The notes beneath the pieces were generated by a model. It had not been told where the DNA came from. It saw only the letters and a list, made by a program, of their open reading frames with translations, and ran no database searches. A program made the translations under genes and the position numbers. A stretch of DNA of 64,000 bases, from NCBI GenBank assembly GCA_963513935.1, contig OY740768.1:463904-527903 (forward strand), given 5' to 3'. This DNA comes from Aphrophora alni (lineage: Eukaryota > Arthropoda > Insecta > Hemiptera > Aphrophoridae). The first letter of the stretch is position 1. Each line of letters begins with the position of its first letter. Of this stretch, positions 13,271 through 23,918 are shown one piece after another.

Positions 13271-14384
13271 GGACAACGGTGAAGAGAGTTCTTTCATTGA
13301 GTAAAGAAAGTGTCTGGTGCAAATTACTTGCACAGACAGTGTTTGTGTGCTAATTTAATAATATACAAGTGTCAGATTGTTTATTGTTAAAGATAGATTG
13401 TGAGATTTTAATATTTTTCACAGTTTAAAAGGAATTTCTGTTAATTACTGAGCACGACAGGAAAGTTTCTTGCATATATTTAAACTATTTTACACACCGT
13501 CACCATGGTAACCAGTTTTATAAATTGAATAAGTGCTGATTTATACGTGTTATGTGATTCGGTATTTTGTATATTAGCAGGACTATATTTACGTGTTAAA
13601 AATCTATCGGCTTTTATAAGAGTACATTTTTATTATTGCTGCTCTGCCATCATTGCCTTGTTAAAACATGGGGGATGTTAGACATGACGGTAGACAGAAG
13701 TGAAAACGTTGACTATCAATTTAAAAAATTTTTTAAATTGTATACTCTTCATTAAATGTTACAAAAATATTAACTTTATATAATTTTTACAGTTGTATTT
13801 GGTTGATTTTAAATACTGATCAGGTTATTGGTAAAAGTTATCAGAAATAAACTTAAGTCAGAAAGCTGTGTGTTGTAAGAATATGAATATATTAATACGT
13901 GACTATAGTGACGGGAGTGCAACAGATGTAGACGGAAGGACGGACGTCCGCGTGTGGATAATAGGCGGAACAATGATTCACAAAGTAGGTCTCAGTTATT
14001 TATATACTTCCTATTTTAATGATTCATGTCAGAATTACTATAGGTTTTGTAATTCGTCCATGTTCAGGGTTTTGTTTTGTTATTTAATAATGTAGATTTC
14101 TATGAAAATACCATCGATATGATTGTTTGTTTGTAATTTAGGGATTTCCAGTTAAACTTTATAGGATCTATTGAAGGATTCAATGGCGTTGGTATTCGAG
14201 CATCTAGTTAGAAATGGTTTCTCGACTTCTTAGGCTAACCGAGAAGGCATTCTTCTTCTGTTTTGGTGGTCTAATCCGTAAGTATCCTAGCTATGATGGC
14301 TTATTGCGTTCCTAAATGATGTAGTACCTGTCATCTACTGTAGGATTCATGAAGTTTTGGAATGGTTTTTGAAGTCATTCTTAA
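13271..14384. other. No gene seen
   Basis: AT-rich DNA. The 75-codon frame at 13868-14095 has no recognised domain and no splice context. Confidence 0.5.
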
Positions 14385-15165
14385 ATCTGTGAAAACACAT
14401 TTTAACTCATTTTTGGGATCAAATTTCGGAAAATCCCTTCTTGATTAGTCCATACGTTATAAAAGGAATATACTTGGAGAATTTCAAATTTCTAAATGGA
14501 GAGTTTAAACTGGACGTTGGCGAGTCAGCCATGATAATTTTTTAAACCTAATATTAATCTTATATTAGGGATTTGTATGGGTAATCAAAATGTAAACAAA
14601 ATCAGGGCTTAAGAGGTATTGATTGAATAATCTGTGAAAACACATTTTACACCTTTTAACCCCTTTGGATATCGAATTTCAAACTTCTTAGCAGGTCCTT
14701 ATATTTCGAAATAATACACTTCGCAGATTTTAAGTTTCAGTCTTTCGGTTTTATGAGTCAGTCAGAACATTGACATGTGTAGGCTATAGAGCTTGTGTTG
14801 ACTTACGGTTTTAGGAATTTGTATGGATAAACAAAATCCAAGTTGATAACTCATCGGGTCTAAAGGTATGAAGAACCAGAGAAAACACATTTTACCTCTT
14901 AGAGGTCCAATACCAGAAAACCCATTCTTCGTGGTGCCTTGTCTTGGAAGGAATATTCACCAGTGAGATCATTTCTCAGTCAGTCAATGAAAAGAAAGTC
15001 AATATCATCAGGTCTGAGATGTTTATGAACCGAAGAAAACACATTTTATCCTTTTAAGGGTCGAATTTCGAAAAATACCCTTTTAGTGTTTTGCAGAAAA
15101 ATACTCTGAGAACTTGATGTTTTTAGATAAAGGTTTGGGCTGGATGTTGTTTACTCAACCACAAT
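14385..15165 (+). repeat. Diverged tandem block of an insect-type repeat
   Basis: Four copies start with gaaaacacattttA near 14390, 14632, 14881 and 15034. Each continues with 'ccttttaagggtcgaattt' and 'cgaaaaatcccttctt'-like text. The first copies go on to a 'cgttataaaagga' segment. I recognise this wording (a 'gtcgaatttcgaaaaatcc' core) as a dispersed motif in several insect genomes, linked to mobile elements. Copies are strongly diverged, so the block is old. Confidence 0.6.
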
Positions 15166-15861
15166 TTTTTCTCTTATACATATAGATTAGAATATTTGCA
15201 GTATAAATGAAAAATTCTTGCAGGTTTGCAGTTTGAGAACCAGAAAAACCAGTTTATTTAGCGACAAGAAATCTGCGCTCGCAGCTGTTTAAACATAGGC
15301 CTACTTTGTTCCAATCTATGATAGCAACTTACTTTTGTGCAATAATGTTTATCTGTGAGAAAAGCGCTTATTTTTTAGTTGTGTAAATAATTTTTTTTTT
15401 ATTTTGACCATGTAAATTCACAAAAATTATTTCTAAGTGTTAAATTTTTTTTTTTTTTTTTAGAAAGTAGTAAAATTCAAAGACTATTTTCTCAAACTTT
15501 TTGCTTTATTGTAGGCCCACAGCATTTTACCTTTCCTTAGAAGAAACCAGTTGGAAATGTCTCTGGTTTTCTGTAATAAATTACCTGACTTAATCTTGTT
15601 TTGAAAGGTTGTATAAACGTATTATTTAGTTGGCTATTTCAAAGCAGAAATTTTCTTCAAATATCACATGTTATGTTACATTATCATTACAAGAAAACAT
15701 TTTAAGTTGGACGCCATTTTGAAATACGTTCAACAATAACCGTTACTTACTGCTGACTGTCATAATAAATTTTGTAATGATAAATTGTTAACTTTGAATA
15801 AAATGATTTTTTTTTTAATATGTCTCCCCAATTATTAATTTTCTGTGTAGTTTGTAAAACT

Positions 15862-16766
15862 ATACAGTGTCCTGTAAGTAAGCTGCCAAACTTTAGGAAA
15901 TTATTCTGTGGGTCAGGATAAAGAAGAAATTGAGAATCAATTTTGTTCAGCAAAAGTTTAATAATCCAGATATCCACCATTTTGTTTTTTTACAAAAAAC
16001 AATTTTGGAAATAGAAAATATATTGAGTTTAGGTTTTGTATGTTACGATTCATAAGTATACAGAAAATAAAAACTTTATTTTGTATATTTTTTAAATGGC
16101 GAACGTTAAAAATATTTATTATTGAATATCTTGAAAGCCATTAATTTTACAAAAAAACATTTCCCTTTTTAATGGCAAACAAAATAGTTTTTGTATTTTT
16201 CTGTAGGTCAAAGGATAACCGAGTTATTGACAAAAAGCAGCAAACATCGTAGTAATCTACAACACCCAAGATTGACATAGAATCAAAATATTTTATTAAA
16301 TAAACTATTGCTCTTAATTCCATAAAAAAAAAAAAATCAAATGTGACCTTTAACTATATCAAGAAATTATTTTCCTGTTTTTTTTTTTTTTTTTTAATAA
16401 CTCGATATCCTTTGACCTACAAAAAAAATTACAAAAACCACTTTCTTTGTCATTACAGACGGAAACTTTTTTGATCTCTTGTGAATTTTGTGTAAAAATT
16501 TCCAAATATTTTAGACGGCCGCGATTTTAAAATATACAAAATAAAGTATTTATTTTTGCTACGCTTATGAAACGAAACATATAAAATGCGCATTCTAAAT
16601 CTGAACTCAATATCTTTTCTATTTCCATAGTTTCGTAAGAAACAAAATGGCGGGTACTGGTAACCAGTATTTTCTAAAAAATTTGTATTCCTAATTTTTT
16701 CTTTATCCTGACACATAGAAGCATTTCCTAAAGTCTGGCAGCTTACTTACGGGACATCCTGTATAC
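15862..16766. repeat. Fold-back element of about 900 bp
   Basis: The left end (tgtcctgtaagtaagctgcc, then aaactttaggaaat) returns inverted at the right end (atttcctaaagtctggcagc, then ttacttacgggacatcctgt). Other interior pairs match in mirror order: the aaaatggcg / tttgtatatttt segments, and near the centre 'taggtcaaaggataaccgag' (about 16205) against its diverged inverse near 16400-16425. The whole is one large imperfect palindrome. Both arms contain short open frames that are products of the repeat and not genes. Related copies lie at 6.6, 22.3 and 41.6 kb. Confidence 0.7.
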
Positions 16767-18572
16767 ATCGTTGCGTTGCCAAGTTTGTGTCTTGAGTGTC
16801 AAATGGCTAATCATAATATGCGTGGATAGTCTGTAGTCTTTATGCTCGATTTATTCCTGTTATTGTGAACTTATTTGTTATGTAGAGTGATTTATTTATT
16901 ATAATTTGTTTATACAAGTTATAATATGTGTGTTAGTGTTTTTAGAGTTTATTTATTTGAGTGAATTTTAAGTTTTAAGTGATTTTGTTTTAGGCCTACC
17001 TAGTACAAAGGTTATGTCAAATTACTTTCCTTAGGTTCTTTGGAAACTTCTACTCTGCCTAATATGAATTTTATAAATTGATTTTTGTTTAACCGAATTT
17101 TATTCATAACTCTATTACAAAACTTTTTATGTATTGAAAAAATTGGTTTTATAAAAAATATTCTTTTTCTGTGGAATTTTTTTCGATTTTTTGATTCTTG
17201 ACATACTAACTCCAAAATTTTTACATATAAAATTTTTGGCATTTACACACATAAAATTTATGATCCTATTTGAGAAAAATGATAAGAAAAGTTGTGTTTT
17301 GCATAATATTACTATTCTTAGTGAATTTTTGAAAATAGACCTAACGTTTTAGCAATTTTCGACTTGTTACGTAAAAATATATTTATTCTGATGAAAGTTT
17401 TATAAATTGATTTTTGTTTTTACCAACATTTATTCACAATTATACTACAAAACTTTTGTATATCTTGAAAAATTCAAAACCTTTTGTTTTATGGTATTAT
17501 CTGATGAATTTTCAATTCTTTTCTTGCACATTTTTTCCCCTGATTTACTTACTCGAAAACCACCTAACATTTTTTCATTACATAGATAAATTTAATGCAC
17601 CTTTCTGAGAAAAATTATATATAACAAGTTGTGTTTTGCATAATACTAATATTTTTCAAAATAATCCTAACTTTTCAGGAAGTTTTTTTTATCATGAAGG
17701 TTGATTTTTCAACATGTAAATTTGAAATTGATTTTTTTTTTGTATCAACATTTATTCACAACTACATTACAAAACTTTGGAAATAATTGTAATTAAATGG
17801 GGTCAGGATTAATTTTGGAAACTTCAGCAAATTAGTATTTTTTACGAATCACCAAACTTAGTCTATATACTACCTGTAGATTATTTATACAAACTATTGT
17901 ATTACTATATATATTGAATGACATGATATTTCTTGCTATCTTAAATTGTTTAAATCATTTTTATCTCCGCTAAATTTCTTCCTTATTGTAAGCTAAATCA
18001 CTTCCTTGTTGACTTATTTCCTTAAGATCTAAAACACTTCAAATCAATAATAAAACTGTACACAATTTGTTTTCACTTCTGAAATACTTAAACTAACCTA
18101 TAAAAACAGTAGCCTACCTGATATTTGTTGAAGACGGAACCAAGACCACACAACGTACCACTATACAATCCCATGGCCCTCACGAATGCCAATTAATAAC
18201 TTCTTGTGTAGTTGTGACCTTCATCCTCTCCCCCCCCCCTTCACTCAGGTTATGTGCGTCTACAGGTAGTTGGATTAGCAATGCGATTCTCAGAATGTTC
18301 ATAAGAAGACTGTTGTGTTATGGTGGGAGGAGGGGGGGTGATAATTTGTTTAAATAACTCTAAACTGACTCTAGGCCATTCTAAGAATAACTAAGCGTAC
18401 TTTCTCAAATGTAGGTAGAATAAAGGAACTGCATTTTGATTTTAGTCATATTGCTGTATTATTTTGGCTTGGCTTTAATTTATGTCGTATATAAGTTTAT
18501 TATCGTAAGCTTAGGCCATTTCGACCATGTTTCTTTAATGTTCATTGTTTGGTGTCCAAGTCACTTTGTATA
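16767..18572. other. No gene; weak local repeats
   Basis: Segments near 17060-17240, 17400-17590 and 17720-17790 share 'attgatttttgtttt', 'caacatttattcacaa' and 'acaaaact' text, so the area holds about three diverged copies of a roughly 340-bp unit, one of them partial. On the minus strand near 18118-18190 there is a short ATG-containing segment with a CAG/GTAGGC donor, a weak candidate for a 5' exon. No recognised domain. Confidence 0.45.
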
Positions 18573-18938
18573 ATATAATGAGTAATAAATTATTTATATT
18601 ACCTTTATAGTTCCGTCATGTGACTTTGCGTTTGTCTTAATTACAAAGACGCGTTTCGGAGTCGTAGCTCCATCTTCAGTTATTTCACCCCGTAGTTCGC
18701 GAACCATGAAACCGTGCGCATGTAAAAAAAAATGTTAAAATCAACGTATACGTGTATTTATTTATTTGTGTGTATAGTGTTAATATTTTTGTTGTGTTTA
18801 ATGTTTTAACGACCTCTACTGGGTGAAATAACTGAAGATGGAGCTACGACTCCGAAACGCGTCTTTGTAATTAAGACAAACGCAAAGTCACATGACGGAA
18901 CTATAAAGGTAATATAAATAATTTATTACTCATTATAT
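18573..18938. repeat. Perfect 118-bp inverted repeat with 130-bp spacer
   Basis: Arm 18573-18690 equals the reverse complement of arm 18821-18938 over all 118 bases as read. The arms point outward from the spacer. Each arm carries the string ctgaagat-ggag-...-ctcc-gaaac, which matches the conserved core order of a hammerhead ribozyme (CUGANGA, stem II, GAAA). After it, gtctt and aagac can form a further hairpin. The lack of any difference between arms argues for a recent insertion or ongoing gene conversion. A Penelope-like terminal pair or a fold-back MITE are the main options; I cannot decide from sequence alone. Confidence 0.75.
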
Positions 18939-19087
18939 GTTTCTTTACAATAGAGATGTCAAAAACTTTAGAAAATTTTGAAGAGAGGATATAATTTTAA
19001 AAAATGTTATTATTATTTTTTCTTTCTCTAAAGACGAAAACTTTTTCTTATAAAAAAAAATTAAGAAACGAACATAAAAGAAAGACC

Positions 19088-19135
19088 TCTAATAGTGTCA
19101 GGTAGGAAGAGAACAAGAGTTCTTGAGGGAATGAT
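19088..19135 (+). repeat. Short copy of the AATAGTGTCAGG family
   Basis: Contains ctaatagtgtcagg, then gaagagaacaagagtt. It breaks off after that. Confidence 0.5.
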
Positions 19136-19375
19136 GCCATTAAGAGGTGAAACGTGCCAAATGTATAGATCTGACGATAAAGAGTGGTCCAATATGAAAT
19201 AGCCAAATAGATTTTTATTGTATAACATGATATTACTAGCTTACAACTGTGAACTATTAAACAAGCAACTTTTTGTGTCTTTAATGTTGGTAGCACTGTT
19301 AATTTTACTTTATCACGTAGAGAAAGTTATGTGATGGATTGAAAATTCGGTGTCGACATTTTTGTGGATAGGCCT

Positions 19376-19537
19376 GTAACCGTTTTAAGGTCCCAAATAA
19401 AAAGGTCAAGCGTGTGCTAAAATCACAAGACTTGGTATATAGGGATAAAGTGAAAGTCTTTTAAGTACAGACAGACAGACAGAAAGACACTCGGGTGAAA
19501 TTATAAGTGCCCTTGATTTTACCTTCGGATCCTAATA
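19376..19537 (-). repeat. Dispersed repeat, AAAATCAAGGACTC family, inverted copy
   Basis: It reads aaaaaggtcaagcgtgtgc, then a cagacagacagacag run, then gggtgaaattataag and cccttgattttac. These are reverse complements of the end and start of the copy at 3711-4112. The interior is shortened to about 160 bp, so this copy is internally deleted. Confidence 0.6.
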
Positions 19538-21477
19538 AAAAGAAAACAATGTAAATGCAATCAATCTTTTAAGGCTATTGAATTGTTTGTCTCACATCAC
19601 ACAAAAACTGTTTTTTAAAACATACGCTACGCATTTCTTTGTCTGGTTGAATTAAGTAGTATTCGTCATATACATAACTATAATATATGATTTCGTACTG
19701 CAATTTAAATAGTTTTCTGCATATCTCGTGTTTTATTCAACTTGTAACACACTAAATTAGATAAAAATATGCAGATTTTAATTCTTCATGCAATGGTACC
19801 AACCATACATCACATATGACAAATAGCGAAGTTAATGTTAAAAATCTAATTTCGAAAAATGTTATGTTCTTATAATAAGGAGATTCATCATGGCCGAGTG
19901 AAATCTCCTCCACATAAGAGACACAGATACGAGCAAAGCAAATTGTGATTTTTAATATATACATATCTACGAGGCCCATCCGACCTCAATGATGTAGTGA
20001 TATATACAATTACGATATTTAGAAAACCTGTGTAACAATCCTTGATCTACCAATACAATTTAACATTTCCTACAAGGTCCAAAAGATTTATAGGATCTTC
20101 TTGTACCTACATTGAATGATGGAGCTCATCAACTGTTTCTTTATTTTGAAGTTCAGAATCACTACCAGAAGGTTTGGTACATAAAAATACTCTTATGTTG
20201 TATCAGTGACCGCGGGTGTCCGTGAGTCCTGAGGAAATGCAATAACTCGTTGATTTTTTTGTAAGTGAGTTCCAAGAAAGCGCCTTCAATCTAAATGCGG
20301 CAATTTCGTGGTAGATTTATTGTTGCTTCTGAGAAACTTCTACGGATTCATCTTTTCTTCCTCTAAGGACCCTTTAGGGGAGAAGGAGTTAGTTTAGGTT
20401 AAATTTAGCGAGTAGTGAGTTATCGATCGGTAAAAAAACCAAAAAAATCAGCAATATGAAACTTCTAAAAATCTAATCATCCGATTTCAAAGCTAGTGAA
20501 ATGACCCAAACTTGTAAACAAAAACGCAATTTAAAATAATATTATTACTGTATATATCAGGAATTTGGTTTTTTAGCACTGGTGAGTGAAACCCATTTAT
20601 TTCGTTTCCTTCCTCATCTTCTGGTCTCCGCTAATTGAAAGACGAATGATTTATTCCTTCCGCTACCACGACCTCTAATTAAACAGACAACCATGCAGTG
20701 TTAAGCGAACTGTACGTAATATAGATCCGACAAATAAGGAATTTATTCAAAACATCTGTTTAAATCAAGGCGCCATTTTGTAATTTGCTGACCTTGATTT
20801 CAAAGTAACGTCCTTGTACAACGGAGAGTTGTACGAATGTTAGAAAATTAATTAAATTATATTAAAATTACAAGATTAGAAAGGTTACGACTACATCACA
20901 AATACAGGATGAGTCAAAATTGTTTAGTCTAATTGCAATAATTTTATTAGAAAATTTCCTATAAACGTATCTTTAAATATATCAGATGGGTTTAATATAT
21001 TACATCACTTTATTGGAACTTACACAGCACTTGTGCATTATTTTTATAAGTAATATTTAAGTATTGGAGATACAGGATATCTAAATTGGAGAGCTCATTT
21101 CTGGATAGAAACAATTTTGTTAATAAATTCTAAAATAGACCAACAAGAATTAGTTTTTTTAATGTTTTTAGTAATGTGTAACTATGGGGTAATGTCTGCA
21201 AAAGGGTAGTAGTGGGGGCTGCATGGCTCTGCCAACTCGGCAGATTCTATCTCTACCCACAAATTTTTAATTGTATGTAAACGAAAAACCAGCTTGGAGA
21301 TGGCAAAAATGTGTCTAAATGTGATAAATTAAAATAATTCAAAGTGTTAAACTTAATTCCAAGTGGAACTAATTAAGTGTTTTTAAGTGTGTTTTTTGTT
21401 ATTAAAAAATCTCTCGGTCATGATCGCCTTAAAAAATATAAAATTTAAAAAAAAATCAAATAAAGACACCTGTTCTT
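19538..21477. other. No gene seen
   Basis: AT-rich DNA. The 75-codon frame at 19752-19979 (minus) and other short frames show no domain. No splice-supported exon recognised. Confidence 0.5.
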
Positions 21478-21605
21478 GAATACTCTAATAGAAGAGAACA
21501 AGGGTTGGTCAAGTGAGACCGGATAGGAAAAATTATAGAATTATTTAACCCACAAAATGTGTAGATACAGCAAGTATCTCTCGGGATTGCTATGACTGAT
21601 CCTAT
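21478..21605 (+). repeat. Dispersed repeat, AATAGTGTCAGG family
   Basis: It carries ctaatag, gaacaagggttggtcaag, gataggaaaaatta, agatacagcaag and tctctcgggattgc in the order seen at 13075-13200. The upstream 'cgccttaaaaaatata' also has a counterpart at about 13035. Confidence 0.6.
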
Positions 21606-22285
21606 TAAAGCTTTAGACCACTGTGCAATGAGTAGACAAACAACAACATTGTAAAACTACTTTTTAGAGTAAGGAACCAAACTGTAGAAGTCAATTTTTG
21701 CCATCAAAACACTTTAAATTATAATGGTTCTTAAAACAAACTAAAATAATTCTATGCATTGGGGATTTACAAATATTAAGGAAAATTAAACAAGCTGTGT
21801 AGGAAATATCAATAAGGAAAATTCCTTTTGACGTCAACATTTTTTTCTACAAGGATGTCGTAGGGAAGGATTTAAATATATTATAGATTAAAAAGCGGGT
21901 GATTAAATGTGAGGATAGAGCTTTTTGTTGATGTATTATATGTTCGACACATAAGAGCCACTTTCGTCTGTGATTCATCTATTATATTTTATGAATCAAA
22001 ATTATTTATAGGAAAAGATTGTATGTGCAAAATATATTTAAAAAAAAGTGAAAAAGATTGGAATTATAAGTTCAAAAATGAGTAAGATATTGAGTCTAGA
22101 TTCAGTTTTTTAAAATTCCATAAAATTTATTTTTTCCTTCATTTTTTTACGAAATGTACAATAGACAAAATACTGAGCGAGAGCCAGCGTATTTTTAATG
22201 ACGCCTATCAAATCTCAACTTGAGGAGCGAGTGACAAAAACCGAGATTCGAGAGAAAACTGTGTTTAGGTTGCTAGAATCACCTA

Positions 22286-22712
22286 GTTTCTTGAGTCAAA
22301 ATAAGTAAAAAGTACCTATGAACATATTTCATAAAATGCTTATTTTTTCCGTCTGTCCGCTTTTTGTTTTTGTTTACATAAAACATTATACGTTTGTAAA
22401 TAGATTAGATATCGAGTCCAAATTTCATAAATACTTTTTTTCTTTTTCTTTTTTTACATGACCATTTATCAATTTAACAAAAACCCGAACTTTATTTTGC
22501 ATGTTTTCAAAATGGCGGACGTTTAAAAATTTTAATGTCAAATATATCAAAAACTATACTTTCATAAAAAATGTTTAACGGCTTAAAATAAAAAATATAT
22601 AATGGCGGACAGATGAAAACTACTTATTTTAGGACATATGTTCAAGGAAACATTTTACTCATTTTGACCCAAGGAACCATAACCTGTAGTTTTGGAAACA
22701 CCGTCTATATTG
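22286..22712. repeat. Fold-back element, AAAATGGCGG family
   Basis: The left end 'gagtcaaaataagtaaaaag' plus 'tatgaacatattt' matches the right-end segment 'acatatgttcaaggaaac' plus 'attttactcattttgaccc' in inverted form. The interior holds 'gaactttattttgcatgttt' followed by aaaatggcgg, as at 6.8 and 16.1 kb. It ends in a ggaaacaccgtctata terminus. Confidence 0.55.
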
Positions 22713-23564
22713 ATGACCATCTTTCGTGGATCTAATTGGTTAACTTATTGAATACAAAATCGTTCAGAAAAACTGGAAAGGTTTACAAATTGAACCTTGA
22801 CATTTGACTGTTGAACAGTTAAGTAAATCCTGTTTCGCTGATTTAAAATGACAGATTGCCGTTAGGGAATTCATTCATCTGTGACAGGACGAACTGATTG
22901 GACATTCCTAGGCAGAAATATAATATGATGGTAATTTAACATGCTAAAGCAGTTCTCTGATTATCAGCTGTTATTATCCAGTAAGATACCATCAAGTTTT
23001 CGTAACAAAATAAATTAAACGAGATGATATGACATCATGGTACTTGCCATTGTGTTTATCGTTGAACTAATATCAAGCTACAGAGATGTTCATCTCGCTT
23101 CGATCGTGACTTGTTCCTAAAGGGCCAGAAAAAGACGCTAAAAACCGGAAGTATTACATGCTTATGAGACATTACGATTTCGGTCGATATTTTTTGGAGT
23201 ATTTGTAAAGTTATTGAGGCAATTTCTAAGCTCATATTACGGTAAACGGAGCTCAGAATCTATAAATTTTCGACCAACATTGGTTTCAATTTTGATCGCT
23301 CATTTTAATTGCATAAATGTTAAAAAAAAAAATTAGCCCACCAACTTCAGGTAAGCGGGCCTAAGTATATAAACTTCAAATTTTGAATGTGGGCAACTTC
23401 CAGTTTATTAACACCAAGAAAAGAGGTTATTAAAACTTGAATTTCTGTTGAGACCATATCATTTTGTTAAAAAAATAAACAAAAATTTAGACATGTAGCT
23501 TCACTTAGTAGCCCACTGAGAGCTCGAAATGTGAATCTAGGTACACATAATTAGGGTTTGGAGG
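22713..23564. other. No gene seen
   Basis: AT-rich DNA with no supported exon on either strand. Confidence 0.5.
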
Positions 23565-23712
23565 TAAAACAAGGACTCTTATGATTTCATGTGTCTGTCT
23601 GTCTATCTGTAAGTCACAACCAGTCTACACAGACAAGACGATAAATCCTATACATTTCAAACTTTGCATTTATATTCTTGCAAAATATACCGGTTACGGC
23701 TAGTATATAACT
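23565..23712 (+). repeat. Left repeat flank of the satellite (AAAATCAAGGACTC family)
   Basis: It reads gtaaaacaaggactcttatg, then tgtctgtctgtctatctgta and acgataaatcctata, matching 3711-3860. With the inverted short copy at 27103-27150 it brackets the 131-bp satellite. Confidence 0.55.
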
Positions 23713-23918
23713 TATAACCTAGTGTATACCCGCCTATAAACGATAACATAAGTCAGTATCCAGATAACGTTAACCAATGTTATAACAACTTTGTACTTTG
23801 TTTACTTCTTTCCTTACAACAAGATTATCCCGCGTTGGAACTGTAGGCTATGTAACTCAATCTTCTGTTAGACAGAAAAAAATCTTTCTCAAGTATAAAA
23901 TCTAAGTAACTAAACTTA

